From Sphingobacterium spiritivorum (GTDB lineage Bacteria > Bacteroidota > Bacteroidia > Sphingobacteriales > Sphingobacteriaceae), in the NCBI RefSeq assembly GCF_016724845.1, contig NZ_CP068082.1, forward strand, positions 1,550,001 through 1,614,000: a stretch of DNA of 64,000 nt, read 5' to 3'. Of the stretch, positions 19,101-27,528 are shown one piece after another (position 1 is the stretch's first letter; the number at the start of each line of letters is the position of its first letter). The notes below the pieces were generated by a model. It did no database searches, was not told the DNA's origin, and saw only the letters and a list, made by a program, of their open reading frames with translations. Made by a program: the position numbers and the translations under genes.

Positions 19101-20073
19101 TATTGTACAATTACATGGCGGACACATACAGGCACATCAGCAACAGGAGGTAAACAGCTATCAGGCAAAAATCATCTTCACGATCAAACTGCAAAAAGGA
19201 ACAGAGCATTTTCAAAACCAAAATCATGTAAATATCCTCCACAAAGACAAAATCTTTGCAGTAGCTCCTTTTGAAAGTCACAACCGAAATCCTGTGGAAG
19301 AGCACAGTAATCTTTCTCTATTGATCATAGAAGATAATCCGGAATTGAGCAATTTACTGGTTGACATGTTATCCGGTCTATATCGGGTATACGTTTCTTA
19401 CAACGGACTCGATGGTGTAGCCAAAGCCGAAGAAGAGATTCCGGATCTTATTCTAAGTGATATTATGATGCCCGGATTATCCGGGCTGGATTTGTGCAAC
19501 AGGCTCAAGTCAGAACCGAAAACAAGTCATATCCCTATTATCCTGCTCACTGCTTTAGGAAGCATAGATAAACAGATCAAAGGTTTAGAACAAGGAGCAG
19601 ATGCATATATTACCAAACCTTTTGACAGAGATTATGTATTGCTCACTATTCGCAATCTTCTTACGCTGGCAGAAAAGAACCGGAAATCGTTCAGCCTGGA
19701 CAAGTTTATTGAGAAAAGGTCGAAGAATAAACAGCAGGAAGATGAACTTTTGAGCAAGGCTGTAAAAATCATTATTGACAATCTTCCCTACGAAAATCTG
19801 TCCGTAGAATTTTTATGTAAAGAACTGGGTATGAGCCAACCTGTACTTCACAAAAAACTGAAAGCGATCACCAACCTCTCGTTGATCAATTTTATCAAAT
19901 CGGTAAGGATGAATCAGGCTGCTAAAATGTTAAAGACAGGATTATATTCTATCACTGAAGTAGCCTATGAAGTAGGATTCAGCGACCGGAAGTATTTCAG
20001 CAAAGAGTTTAAGAAACATTTTGGGTCAAATCCTTCAGATTATACAAAAGAGGATGACTCCAATCCATCCTGA
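16108..20073 (+). CDS. hybrid two-component system sensor/regulator of the PUL
   Basis: This 1321-residue protein joins a periplasmic sensor to a DNA-binding regulator. A signal or anchor (about residues 7-35) is followed by a two-part beta propeller of regulator-type repeats (GFMWIGGGAQLYKYD, VWVGTYYGGINL and others, about 40-680). Next come a Y_Y_Y domain (DPDWIYTDIPTATYMNLSPGSYTLLIKG), a transmembrane helix near 768-791, a HisKA box with SHEIRTPL (phospho-His near 812) and an HATPase domain. A receiver domain (IIEDNPELS, LILSDIMMPG with the phospho-Asp) and a C-terminal AraC-type HTH follow from about 1225. It should bind a PUL oligosaccharide and activate susC. An alternative start is the ATG at 16126. 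Confidence 0.95.
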   Translation: MTTFISMELTKKVFALILFILAILLGAGVTLCAAQNPIQFNHLHQKKGLYRTPILTIVQDRNGFMWIGGGAQLYKYDAVKFESYVGANRLNGNPYITALAVDSNNNIVIGTGTGLFIYNQEIGKFYTQTQKLTSTNITTIRVLHNSDILIGTDKGLNLISINQKDTLCRQLLNGQHIKAITEDKKTKNVLISSIDAVYEFDDKWKSHVLTPVVQKIYKEHKDYITSILIDNGHIWFGTFDSGVILYNKKDQSFREWNEKNSTIASNRIRKLIYDNDGQLLIGTLKGLTALDVQSHQLQTYKHQIDNPASLSQNSIYDIYRDQQQIIWVGTYYGGINLIYPSKNPFRIYKPMGMTNSISSNIISSLAEDQDGYWVGTEEEGLNFISKADGSIKTINKELSSNLVKDVFLDHNDRIYIGTYNGGFNILNRKTGHVDIFLLDEKRRTNFINNVYAICKDSKNNLWIGTNAGFYLYDESNRKISKTYPEIEKLFVTNILETPQQDLLVSSTSGLYIKWASQDHFTLVDGTKDISIKSIFVEDNIAWCASNTGKIIRYDISKKSISFVPVKNVSTFLSVIKAGDNLWITTPKGLISFHLKTREEHLLTTTDGLPSDEFNENSYLRSKDGELFFGTLNGLVRFDPSKIVYNRKKQKVLFTNLRLFNNPVQIGDKTQLLDREISQLRRLDFRYDQNVFSLDFALLNFDRSDKNQFAYKIKELDPDWIYTDIPTATYMNLSPGSYTLLIKGANNDGIWSDVSFIYITIHPPFWKTWWAYILYFLILVVIIYFLNRFLIERALLIKSEKDQYAKINFFSYISHEIRTPLTLIIHPLKQLLKSSAVSQDVQHKLLGIEKNTNRLLSLINELLDFRKIEENTLQLNVYNYSLEPFLSEISSVFTELAQEKDLLFTTQMDTMETDIYFDRIQFEKVIYNLISNAIKYSNIGGEVSIALMQDQKEVEINISNTGLPIPQDNLDKIFEQYFRTTDSQINYEGTGIGLALSRHIVQLHGGHIQAHQQQEVNSYQAKIIFTIKLQKGTEHFQNQNHVNILHKDKIFAVAPFESHNRNPVEEHSNLSLLIIEDNPELSNLLVDMLSGLYRVYVSYNGLDGVAKAEEEIPDLILSDIMMPGLSGLDLCNRLKSEPKTSHIPIILLTALGSIDKQIKGLEQGADAYITKPFDRDYVLLTIRNLLTLAEKNRKSFSLDKFIEKRSKNKQQEDELLSKAVKIIIDNLPYENLSVEFLCKELGMSQPVLHKKLKAITNLSLINFIKSVRMNQAAKMLKTGLYSITEVAYEVGFSDRKYFSKEFKKHFGSNPSDYTKEDDSNPS

Positions 20074-20386
20074 TACAAAGGGTAGAGACTCAAGCACCGC
20101 TACGCTCATGCGTGCGCCAAAACAAGGATAAAGGTTAAACCGAACTCTCCAAGGAGAGATCCCGGTTTACCGGGAGAGAGGTTAAAGACTTATTTGGCAA
20201 ACATATACTTCTGCTACTTAGTGCCACTTCACCGCTAAACTGTTGGTCTCTCCACCAACAGACGCAGCTAATGCATTTGCCAGTATCCGCACCGGTAAGA
20301 CTATAGAGGCACAAGCTATTCCCGGATGGATAAAAAACCATCTGTAATATAAAATAAGACCCAAAACTCACGTCAGCATATATTAT
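20074..20386. other. noncoding stretch with short palindromes
   Basis: No convincing gene is seen between the sensor and the CoA-binding gene. The stretch holds several small inverted repeats: CTCTCC/GGAGAG near 20146, CCCGG-TTTA-CCGGG near 20161 and CTGTTGGT/ACCAACAG (20240-20261). On the minus strand one frame ends with a tail ASVGGETNSLAVKWH and a stop near 20219, but the frame has no start and no recognisable domain. It looks like degenerate intergenic repeat material or a gene remnant. Confidence 0.4.
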
Positions 20387-20420
20387 TAAAAGGTCTGCCG
20401 GTGATTATCCCGGCAGACCT
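20387..20420 (-). terminator. terminator after the CoA-binding gene
   Basis: AGGTCTGCCGG (20391-20401) and CCGGCAGACCT (20410-20420) form a perfect 11-bp stem with an 8-nt loop. On the minus strand it continues into TTTTAATAATA. It lies 50 bp beyond the stop at 20470. Confidence 0.75.
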
Positions 20421-20469
20421 ATATTCTTTGGAGACATATATGTATGTACAGACTCCAGTTCAAAAATCG

Positions 20470-20829
20470 TTAATACTGACCTGTACTTAACAGAACCAAT
20501 GTACAGGCATTTTCTACCCCTATACCTTTCTTTTGTGCCAGTTGTGCCAGCTCCCAGTTCTCTGCTCCGGGATTAAAGACAATACGTCTGGGGGCAGTTT
20601 TCAGGATGTAGTCGTATAACGGTTTTTGATTTTGGGCGCCCATATACATGGTTATGGTATCAATATCGGTATGTATAGTCTCCGCAGGTTCTATCGGCTG
20701 CTCGGCAACAACACCTTTCTTCAATCCTACATTGACAATATCATGTCCAAACCTTGTCAACATATGAGCGGCTTTATATGAATATCGTTCCGGATTAGTA
20801 CTGGCCCCTATTATTAATGTCTTTTTCAT
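20470..20829 (-). CDS. CoA-binding domain protein (YccU-like)
   Basis: The 119-residue protein has the Rossmann-like CoA-binding fold. It opens KKTLIIGASTNPERYSYKAAHML, continues with VNVGLKKG, and ends with PRRIVFNPGAENWELAQLAQKKGIGVENACTLVLL, the typical C-terminal segment. Single-domain members bind CoA in vitro and have no settled function. It lies 23 bp downstream of the serine hydrolase gene and may share its transcript. Confidence 0.88.
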   Translation of the reverse strand: MKKTLIIGASTNPERYSYKAAHMLTRFGHDIVNVGLKKGVVAEQPIEPAETIHTDIDTITMYMGAQNQKPLYDYILKTAPRRIVFNPGAENWELAQLAQKKGIGVENACTLVLLSTGQY

Positions 20830-20852
20830 ACGATTGTACTATCTGTTAGTTG

Positions 20853-22043
20853 TTAATCTACCATAAAATCGCCATCCGCATTATATGCATTTTTCCGAAG
20901 AATAGGCATCCCCAGAATTTTGTACAATTCATCCAGTTTGACCAGGCTACCGTTGGTCATATTGGACAATAATACAATGGTTACATCATTTTTCAGATCG
21001 CGTACATACAGATTGCGAAATCCGTGCCACCATCCAGTATGATACACCACCTGTTGATCATTATGATTAAATGTTCTCCATCCATATCCGTATCCGAATG
21101 CTCCCTTTTTACTCGGGTCGTTTCGGGGTACATAAGCCGAATCCAGTGTTTCCTGTTTTAATAACCGGCCTTCACGCAGCGCTATATCCAGAAGGAACAT
21201 ATCCTCTACCGTACTGTATATTCCTTTATCACCCAACGGGCCATCCAGGAAATTCTGTACAACAGATCTTCTCCATATCTTATCATGACCGATTACTTTG
21301 ACAGGTATTTTTTCATAAACAGCTTTGGAATAAGCTGCAGTATGTTTCATTCCTGCAGGATCAAATACATTCTCCTTTAGAAATACAGCATAATCCTGTT
21401 TAGAAACTTTTTCTATGATAGCCCCTAAAACCATAAAATTGCTGTTGTTATAATGAAAACGGCCGTCTGGTTTTCCGTATCTTCCGGGTTTATGCTCCGT
21501 CAGCAGACGGATAGCATCCATATTACTCATCCCTTTCTTTTTATCTTTCCATACACCATCCGCAAAATAAACATAATTAGGTAGTCCTGAACGGTGCGTC
21601 AACAGCATTTTTACCGTAATTCCTTCATAAGGGAAATCCGGAAAGAAATCATTTACTGTCTGATCCAGTTTTAACTTCCCTTCTTCTACCAATTTCAGGA
21701 TTGCTATCGAAGTCATTGGCTTCGTAACGGAAGCCAGTTCAAACTGAGATTGAATATTTAAGCTATCCTTTAATAAATAATTGGCCCATCCAAACGATTT
21801 TTCATATATGATTTTACCTTTCTTTGCGACTAGCACATTACCATTGAAACCAGCCTTTTTATGAAGATTCTGCATAAAAGCGTCTACTGCCTTATCCGCT
21901 TCATTCGGGTTATACAGAAGCCGTATACTATCTTGTTCTGCCTGATTTTTTTCATCTTTAATTTTACGTTCTTCGGCAGATGTACAGCCGATCAAACTCA
22001 TAATACTTACACCTAATAGGACTTTCGCAACAATCAATTTCAC
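20853..22043 (-). CDS. serine hydrolase lipoprotein (beta-lactamase/class C PBP-like)
   Basis: This 396-residue protein carries a lipoprotein signal ending LIGC (Cys20) and a beta-lactamase-related fold. The catalytic motif SVTK is at residues 105-108, YNN (Tyr198 to Asn200) is the YxN equivalent, and HTGWW near residue 335 is the KTG-box equivalent. Such proteins are usually D-aminopeptidases, esterases or carboxypeptidase-like enzymes rather than true beta-lactamases. The linker to the fold is charged and helical. Its physiological substrate is unknown. Confidence 0.88.
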   Translation of the reverse strand: MKLIVAKVLLGVSIMSLIGCTSAEERKIKDEKNQAEQDSIRLLYNPNEADKAVDAFMQNLHKKAGFNGNVLVAKKGKIIYEKSFGWANYLLKDSLNIQSQFELASVTKPMTSIAILKLVEEGKLKLDQTVNDFFPDFPYEGITVKMLLTHRSGLPNYVYFADGVWKDKKKGMSNMDAIRLLTEHKPGRYGKPDGRFHYNNSNFMVLGAIIEKVSKQDYAVFLKENVFDPAGMKHTAAYSKAVYEKIPVKVIGHDKIWRRSVVQNFLDGPLGDKGIYSTVEDMFLLDIALREGRLLKQETLDSAYVPRNDPSKKGAFGYGYGWRTFNHNDQQVVYHTGWWHGFRNLYVRDLKNDVTIVLLSNMTNGSLVKLDELYKILGMPILRKNAYNADGDFMVD

Positions 22044-22114
22044 AAGTTTTTCTTTAAATTTTTGAGGTATATATCTATAATGCCAAAAAATAACAATTTA
22101 GTATGTAATGGACA

Positions 22115-22147
22115 AATAAAAGAGCCACTTTATTGCTAAAGTGGCTC
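22115..22147 (-). terminator. terminator after pdhC
   Basis: GAGCCACTTTA (22122-22132) and TAAAGTGGCTC (22137-22147) form a perfect 11-bp stem with a 4-nt loop. On the minus strand TTTTATTTG follows. It lies 26 bp past the pdhC stop. Confidence 0.9.
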
Positions 22148-22172
22148 CTATTTATTTGTTGACAGATCCGGA

Positions 22173-23819
22173 TTATGCTAATAATCTTACCGGATTCTCG
22201 ATCAATGATTTTAATGTTTGTAAAAACGCTGCTCCGGTTGCACCATCCACTACTCTGTGATCACATCCCAAAGTAAGTTTCATAATGTTACCCGGTACTA
22301 CAGCTCCGTTCTTAACAACCGGTATAGCCTGGATCGCTCCTACAGAAAGGATTGCTCCATCCGGGGAATTGATGATAGAAGTAAATTCATCAATACCAAA
22401 CATACCCAGATTGGATACCGTAAATGTAGAACCTTCCCAATCTGAAGGCTGTAATTTTTTAGACTTCGCTCTTTGCGCAAAATCCTTAACCTCAGTAGAG
22501 ATGTGCGATAATGATTTACCATCTGCAAAACGGACCACAGGAACTAACAAACCATCTTCAACAGCGATTGCAACACCAATGTTTGTATGCTCATTGAATC
22601 TGATTTTGTCGCCACCCCATGAGGAGTTTACAGCAGGATGTTTTTTCAAGGCTACAGCAGCAGCTTTGATAACAATATCATTAAAGGATACTTTTACAGG
22701 AGCTACCTCATTAATCTGTGTTCTGGCAGCGATAGCATTATCCATATCGATGCTGATAGTCAGATAGAAGTGTGGAGCTGTAAATAAACTTTCAGAAAGA
22801 CGACGTGCAATTGTTTTACGCATTTGCGATACCGGCTGTTCTGTATATTTTTCTTCGCCTACATATGTTGGCAATGTGATTGTTTTAGATTCGGTAGCAG
22901 GTGCTGCTCCTGTACTCGCAGGTGCTGCAGCAGGCTTCGCAGAAGGTACGAAGGATTCTACATCTTTCTTTACAATACGTCCACCATCTGCAGAACCCTT
23001 TACATCATTCAGATTGATTCCTTTTTCTTTAGCAATTTTACGAGCCAAAGGAGATGCTTTTACTCTTGAATCATCAGCAGAAGAACCAGCAGTTTCAGCA
23101 GGAGCACTTTCAGCATCAACCTTAGGAGCTTCTTCTTTTTTGCTTTCTTTTGATTCTGCTTTAGGAGCTGCAGATTTTTGATTCAGTAAAGGTGTTACGT
23201 CTGTTCCTGCAGGACCTACGATAGCAATGATATCATTTACTTTCGCTGCCTGTCCGGCCTCAAGACCAACATATAATAAAGTACCGTCTGCGTATGCAGT
23301 CACTTCCATGGTCGCTTTATCTGTTTCCACGTCAGCAATAGCATCGTCAGATTTGATGGTATCTCCAACTTTAAAGTTCCATTGAGCAATGACACCTTCA
23401 GTCATGGTATCACTCAACAACGGCATAGTGATTACAGTGACACCAAGGTCTTCTGCAGACACACTTGCTGAAGAAGATTCTTCTGATGCAGGAGTCTCTT
23501 CTTTAGCTTCTTCTTTCTTATCCTCAGCAGGAGCTGCAGAAGCGTCCGAAGATCCGTCAAGCAATGCCTGAAAATCTTCTCCTTCTTCCCCAAGCACAGC
23601 GATCACTGCATCCACAGCTACAGCTTCACCTTCTTTGGGTCCGATATATAACAATGTTCCTTCCTGATAAGATTCGAAGTCCATTGTAGCTTTATCTGTT
23701 TCAATCTCTGCAACAAGATCTCCAGAATTTACTTTGTCACCAACTTTTTTGTGCCATTTTGCGATAACACCTTCAGTCATGGTGTCACTCATTTTAGGCA
23801 TTTTTACTACTTCAGCCAT
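22173..23819 (-). CDS. pdhC: pyruvate dehydrogenase E2, dihydrolipoamide acetyltransferase
   Basis: E2 transfers the acetyl group from E1 to CoA. The 548-residue protein has two N-terminal lipoyl domains, with the lipoylated Lys in ETDKATMDFES (Lys43) and ETDKATMEVTA (Lys168). They are joined by Ala/Glu/Lys/Ser-rich flexible linkers. A peripheral-subunit-binding domain follows (KASPLARKIAKEKGINLNDVKG, about 255-290), then the catalytic trimer-forming domain ending with DHRVVDG (catalytic His521). It follows pdhA by 38 bp, so E1-alpha and E2 are cotranscribed. E1-beta is not in the window. Confidence 0.96.
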   Translation of the reverse strand: MAEVVKMPKMSDTMTEGVIAKWHKKVGDKVNSGDLVAEIETDKATMDFESYQEGTLLYIGPKEGEAVAVDAVIAVLGEEGEDFQALLDGSSDASAAPAEDKKEEAKEETPASEESSSASVSAEDLGVTVITMPLLSDTMTEGVIAQWNFKVGDTIKSDDAIADVETDKATMEVTAYADGTLLYVGLEAGQAAKVNDIIAIVGPAGTDVTPLLNQKSAAPKAESKESKKEEAPKVDAESAPAETAGSSADDSRVKASPLARKIAKEKGINLNDVKGSADGGRIVKKDVESFVPSAKPAAAPASTGAAPATESKTITLPTYVGEEKYTEQPVSQMRKTIARRLSESLFTAPHFYLTISIDMDNAIAARTQINEVAPVKVSFNDIVIKAAAVALKKHPAVNSSWGGDKIRFNEHTNIGVAIAVEDGLLVPVVRFADGKSLSHISTEVKDFAQRAKSKKLQPSDWEGSTFTVSNLGMFGIDEFTSIINSPDGAILSVGAIQAIPVVKNGAVVPGNIMKLTLGCDHRVVDGATGAAFLQTLKSLIENPVRLLA

Positions 23820-23857
23820 TTGTTTGCTTCGTTATATTTAGTTAAAGTAATTATCAA

Positions 23858-24859
23858 TTAATCCATTACAAAAGGATAATCCTCTTGTACGTAAACATCA
23901 TTATAGATTTCTGAAGCATCCGGATATGGTGACTCTTCTGCAAATTTCACAGAATCTTCTACCACTTTTTTCACATCAGCTTCCACCTCTGCAAACCAGG
24001 CATCATCAGCATATTTATTTTCCAGAATCGCATGTTTAGTAGACAACAACGGATCACGGCCTTTATACTCTTCTAATTCTTCTTTAGTACGGTATTTAGC
24101 AGGATCTGACATAGAGTGTCCTTTATAACGGTAAGTACGGATTTCCAGGAAAGTCGGACCTTCGCCTGCACGTGCACGTTGAACAGCTTCATCCATAGCA
24201 TTGTGAACCGCCACTACGTCCATTCCGTCAACAGCTGCTGAAGGCATGTCAAAACCATGTCCCATTTTGTAGATGTCGATCATATTAGTCGTACGCTGTA
24301 CAGAAGTTCCCATTGCATAACCATTGTTTTCACAAACAAAAATCACAGGAAGTTTCCACAACATAGCCATGTTCAGCGTCTCGTTGAAAGCTCCCTGACG
24401 AACAGCGCCGTCACCCATGTAACACACGTTAACATTTTTGGTGCCATTGTACATCTCAGCGAATGCAATACCTGCACCTAAAGGAATCTGACCACCTACG
24501 ATACCGTGGCCACCCATAAATTTGTGCTCTTTAGAGAAAAAGTGCATAGAACCACCTTTACCTTTTGAACATCCAGTTGCTTTACCATATAATTCAGCCA
24601 TACAAGCATCTGCAGATACGCCCTTAGCTAATGCGTGAGCATGGTCGCGATATGCTGTGATCAATGAATCTTCAGGACCGATTACCGACATGGTACCAGC
24701 TACTACTGCTTCCTGACCGATATAAAGGTGACAGAATCCACGAATTTTTTGTTGACCGTAAAGCTGACCAGCTTTTTCTTCGAATTTACGCATGAGTAGC
24801 ATGGATTTATACCACTCTAAATATGTCTCTTTTGTTATAGGTGTTGAACTCATTTTCAA
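23858..24859 (-). CDS. pdhA: pyruvate dehydrogenase E1 component, alpha subunit
   Basis: The 333-residue protein is the TPP-binding alpha subunit of the heterotetrameric E1. GDGAVRQGAFNETLNMAMLWKLPVIFVCENN is the TPP-Mg motif, and YRYKGHSMSDPAKYR is the phosphorylation-loop region conserved in the family. The start at 24859 gives MKMSSTPITKETY; the second Met at 24853 is equally possible. No pdhB follows, so the beta subunit must be encoded elsewhere. Confidence 0.95.
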   Translation of the reverse strand: MKMSSTPITKETYLEWYKSMLLMRKFEEKAGQLYGQQKIRGFCHLYIGQEAVVAGTMSVIGPEDSLITAYRDHAHALAKGVSADACMAELYGKATGCSKGKGGSMHFFSKEHKFMGGHGIVGGQIPLGAGIAFAEMYNGTKNVNVCYMGDGAVRQGAFNETLNMAMLWKLPVIFVCENNGYAMGTSVQRTTNMIDIYKMGHGFDMPSAAVDGMDVVAVHNAMDEAVQRARAGEGPTFLEIRTYRYKGHSMSDPAKYRTKEELEEYKGRDPLLSTKHAILENKYADDAWFAEVEADVKKVVEDSVKFAEESPYPDASEIYNDVYVQEDYPFVMD

Positions 24860-24886
24860 GTATTGAATTTCTGACTTAACTGACTA

Positions 24887-24894
24887 CAAATCTA
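24887..24894 (-). promoter_or_regulatory. possible -7 element of the pdhA promoter
   Basis: The minus strand reads TAGATTTG, matching TAnnTTTG, about 28 bp before the pdhA start. No good -33 TTTG is present at 17-21 nt. Apart from this and the terminator at 25039-25069, I see nothing else in the 307-bp hisS-pdhA gap. Confidence 0.4.
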
Positions 24895-25038
24895 ATCAAT
24901 ATTTACAACATTTTTGTCATAGACTGCAATTTTATTACAGTGTAAAAACATTCTAATTACGCTCTGCACGATTGATTAACAAAATTTAACAGCTAAATAA
25001 CAGCAGATTTCCTTTTGAATATTTTCTGTAAAATCAAA

Positions 25039-25073
25039 GCGACCATTTGATATTTTCTCAAATGGTCGCTTTT
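25039..25073 (-). terminator. terminator downstream of hisS
   Basis: GCGACCATTTGA (25039-25050) and TCAAATGGTCGC (25058-25069) form a perfect 12-bp stem with a 7-nt loop. On the minus strand it is followed by TTTGATTTT. It lies about 95 bp beyond the hisS stop and ahead of the pdhA promoter. Confidence 0.8.
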
Positions 25074-25166
25074 CAAAATCGGATGATTTGCTTCCTGCTG
25101 TCCGATTTCTTTTTCAAGACCCCGGTAACCGGTCTATTTGTCTTGGCCGATCCCTGAGTCAGTTCT

Positions 25167-26552
25167 CTATTTGCTAAGTAATGCCGTTATTTCTTGTTCT
25201 GAAAGTTTTTGCTGCTCACCGCTGTTCATATTTTTTAAAGAAAGCTGTCCGGTATTTACTTCTTCTTCACCTACCAAAAGCACGTAAGGTATGCGTTTAT
25301 CGTCGGCATAACTCATCTGCTTTTTGAGTTTGACAGCCTGAGGATACAGTTCCACTGCAATCCCTGCCTGACGTAACCGGTTCAGCAACGGAAGTGTAAA
25401 TGCCTCTATAGATTTCTCAAAATTGACGATTAACAATCTGGTATTATCAGACTCATGCTGTGGATACAGATTCAGCTCTTCCAATACATCATATATACGG
25501 TCTGCACCGAAAGACACCCCTACACCGGTCAATCCTTTGAGACCAAACATTCCGGTCAGGTCATCGTAGCGACCTCCGCCACCGATGCTCCCCATAGACA
25601 CTTCGTTAGTTTTCACCTCAAATATACAACCCGTATAATAATTAAGACCACGGGCCAATGTGATGTCCAGTTCTACATATTTATCAAATACTTCTCCGGA
25701 TACATCCAGCTGATTGAGGTACGCAAACACTTCTTCCAGTTCTGCCACACCACGGAGTCCTGTTTCTGATTTTGCCAGCACCGAACGAAGCTGCTCTATT
25801 TTAGAAGCAGTAGATCCTTCCAGCAAAATGATCGGGCGCAGGATAGCAAGATCGGCCTCTGTAAATCCTCTTTCCAGCAATTCTTTATTTACGCCTTCCA
25901 GCCCTATTTTATCCAACTTATCAATGGCAACAGTCATATCTACGATAAGCTCCGGTTTGCCGATTATTTCCGCAATTCCCGAAAGAATCTTCCGGTTATT
26001 GATCTTGATTGCAAAATCTTTGAGACCCAGTGCACGCAGCGCTTCCTGATAGATCAGAATAAATTCGGCTTCATTCAGCAGGCTTTCCGAACCGACCACA
26101 TCCACATCACACTGATAGAATTCACGGTAGCGTCCGCGTTGCGGACGATCTGCACGCCATACCGGCTGAATCTGGAAACGTTTGAAAGGAAGACTGATTT
26201 CATGCTGACGCATGACGACATAACGGGCAAATGGCACCGTCAGATCATATCGCAATGCCTTTTCCGAAAGATGCGGAATCAGACTATTAGAAGCTTTTTC
26301 TGCTAAAAGAGCATCAGGAGCTTTACTGAGATAATCTCCGGAATTCAGGATTTTAAAAATCAATTTATCACCTTCATCACCGTATTTACCGGTCAATGTC
26401 TGTAGATTTTCAAAAGAAGGTGTCTGAATTTCCTGATATCCATACTTACGGAATACGGATTTCAGCGTATTAAAAATATAATTACGTTTTTCCATTTCGG
26501 CAGGTGAAAAATCACGCGTGCCTTTAGCCAATGAAGGTTTTACTATTGCCAT
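25167..26552 (-). CDS. hisS: histidyl-tRNA synthetase
   Basis: HisRS is a class II enzyme charging tRNA-His. The 461-residue form starting at the ATG at 26552 begins [20 protein letters not shown], the normal start of the family. An in-frame Met 38 codons upstream adds unrelated sequence and would read across the promoter box. Visible motifs are motif 2 ([29 protein letters not shown]), the HisA-type [14 protein letters not shown], and motif 3 with GGGRYDDL and [15 protein letters not shown]. The C-terminal anticodon-binding domain ends with [21 protein letters not shown]. Confidence 0.96.
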   Translation of the reverse strand: MAIVKPSLAKGTRDFSPAEMEKRNYIFNTLKSVFRKYGYQEIQTPSFENLQTLTGKYGDEGDKLIFKILNSGDYLSKAPDALLAEKASNSLIPHLSEKALRYDLTVPFARYVVMRQHEISLPFKRFQIQPVWRADRPQRGRYREFYQCDVDVVGSESLLNEAEFILIYQEALRALGLKDFAIKINNRKILSGIAEIIGKPELIVDMTVAIDKLDKIGLEGVNKELLERGFTEADLAILRPIILLEGSTASKIEQLRSVLAKSETGLRGVAELEEVFAYLNQLDVSGEVFDKYVELDITLARGLNYYTGCIFEVKTNEVSMGSIGGGGRYDDLTGMFGLKGLTGVGVSFGADRIYDVLEELNLYPQHESDNTRLLIVNFEKSIEAFTLPLLNRLRQAGIAVELYPQAVKLKKQMSYADDKRIPYVLLVGEEEVNTGQLSLKNMNSGEQQKLSEQEITALLSK

Positions 26553-26559
26553 ATCACGG

Positions 26560-26567
26560 CAAAGGTA
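26560..26567 (-). promoter_or_regulatory. -7 element touching the hisS start codon
   Basis: The minus strand reads TACCTTTG, then CCGTGAT, then the hisS ATG. In this promoter class the start point lies only a few bases after the box, so the mRNA leader would be about 4-5 nt. No -33 TTTG is found at the usual distance. Confidence 0.5.
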
Positions 26568-26713
26568 AGGTATACAAATGAAATATCCATGTAATACAGG
26601 CTGCACAAATATCAATGAACATAGCTTGGATATTCCCATATGACCATTGAAAATCAAATTATACAAATATGAAATTTTATGAAAACACCTGCGGTGAAAT
26701 TAGAATTTACAGG

Positions 26714-27463
26714 TTACTCGGTCTCAAATATCTTGAGATATTCGCAGGCCTTTTCTGCAGCAAGCTTTTCGGCACTTTTTTTATTGAAGTCCCGGCCTAT
26801 GCCACATACTTCTCCTTCGACAATCGCTTCTATACTGAACATCTTGGAAGATTCTCCTTCAGGATTAGCGGTAGGAAGAAATTGAACGTCTTTGCCCAGA
26901 TGCTGACACCATTCAATTAATCGGCTTTTAAAATTGGTCTCCGTTACTTCAAGCAGCTGAATATCAACATGGGTTTTGATAATTCTGTTCAGCAGAAAAC
27001 TTTTGGTAAATGCATAGCCTTTGTCCAGATATACTGCTCCGACGAGCGCCTCAAAAGCATCCCCCAGCAGAGATCCCTGCTTATTCGGAAAACTGATCAT
27101 ACGAGCGTCGTACTGAATCAGTTCATTCAAACCAAGTTTTCGGGAAAGTTGATTAAGGTTGGCCCTACTGACGATTTTTGACCGCATCTCGGTCAAAAAT
27201 CCTTCATCTTTGTAGGGGTATTTTTTAAACAGTAACTCGGCGACGACAGATCCTAAGATTGCGTCACCCAGAAACTCTAATCGTTCATTGCTGTTTTTGG
27301 CGCCTTCCTTTATAGCGGTAGCCACAGACTTATGTCTGAAGGCCATCTGGTATAGCCGTACGTTTTCAGGGACAAACCCCAATAGGTTTTTCAGCTTCCG
27401 CACATAAGCTCTATGCGGCGAGAAATACAAATTATAAATCCGCGAAAAGGGCATGCTACTCAA
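26714..27463 (-). CDS. rnc: ribonuclease III
   Basis: RNase III cleaves double-stranded RNA in rRNA processing and mRNA decay. The 249-residue protein has the signature NERLEFLGDAILGSVVAELLF, with the acidic catalytic residues, and a second acidic cluster GDAFEALVGAVYLDKG. A C-terminal double-stranded-RNA-binding domain follows (FKSRLIEWCQHLGKDVQF to NKKSAEKLAAEKACEYLK). It is third in the minus-strand order acpP, fabF, rnc, which is common in bacteria. Confidence 0.95.
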   Translation of the reverse strand: MSSMPFSRIYNLYFSPHRAYVRKLKNLLGFVPENVRLYQMAFRHKSVATAIKEGAKNSNERLEFLGDAILGSVVAELLFKKYPYKDEGFLTEMRSKIVSRANLNQLSRKLGLNELIQYDARMISFPNKQGSLLGDAFEALVGAVYLDKGYAFTKSFLLNRIIKTHVDIQLLEVTETNFKSRLIEWCQHLGKDVQFLPTANPEGESSKMFSIEAIVEGEVCGIGRDFNKKSAEKLAAEKACEYLKIFETE

Positions 27464-27528
27464 AAAAGGATGAGAGGAAAGAACCTCTTTCTACCATTAC
27501 AAGATCCCTCTACAATCCACACAGGCAA

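Noticed and set aside
20135..20371. 78-codon frame on the minus strand
   Set aside because: Composition (Cys, Trp, Ser) and lack of any domain suggest chance reading of repeat-like DNA.
20853..22043. True antibiotic beta-lactamase
   Set aside because: The SVTK/YNN/HTG pattern fits the broad serine hydrolase family and the protein is a lipoprotein. Nothing specific to resistance enzymes is visible.
25098..25135. Second hairpin (AGACC..GGTCT) between hisS and pdhA as the hisS terminator
   Set aside because: The stem is short and imperfect; the 12-bp stem at 25039-25069 is a much better candidate.
26553..26666. 38-codon N-terminal extension of hisS
   Set aside because: The extra residues do not resemble HisRS and would place the likely promoter box inside the gene. 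The family start [17 protein letters not shown] is at 26552.
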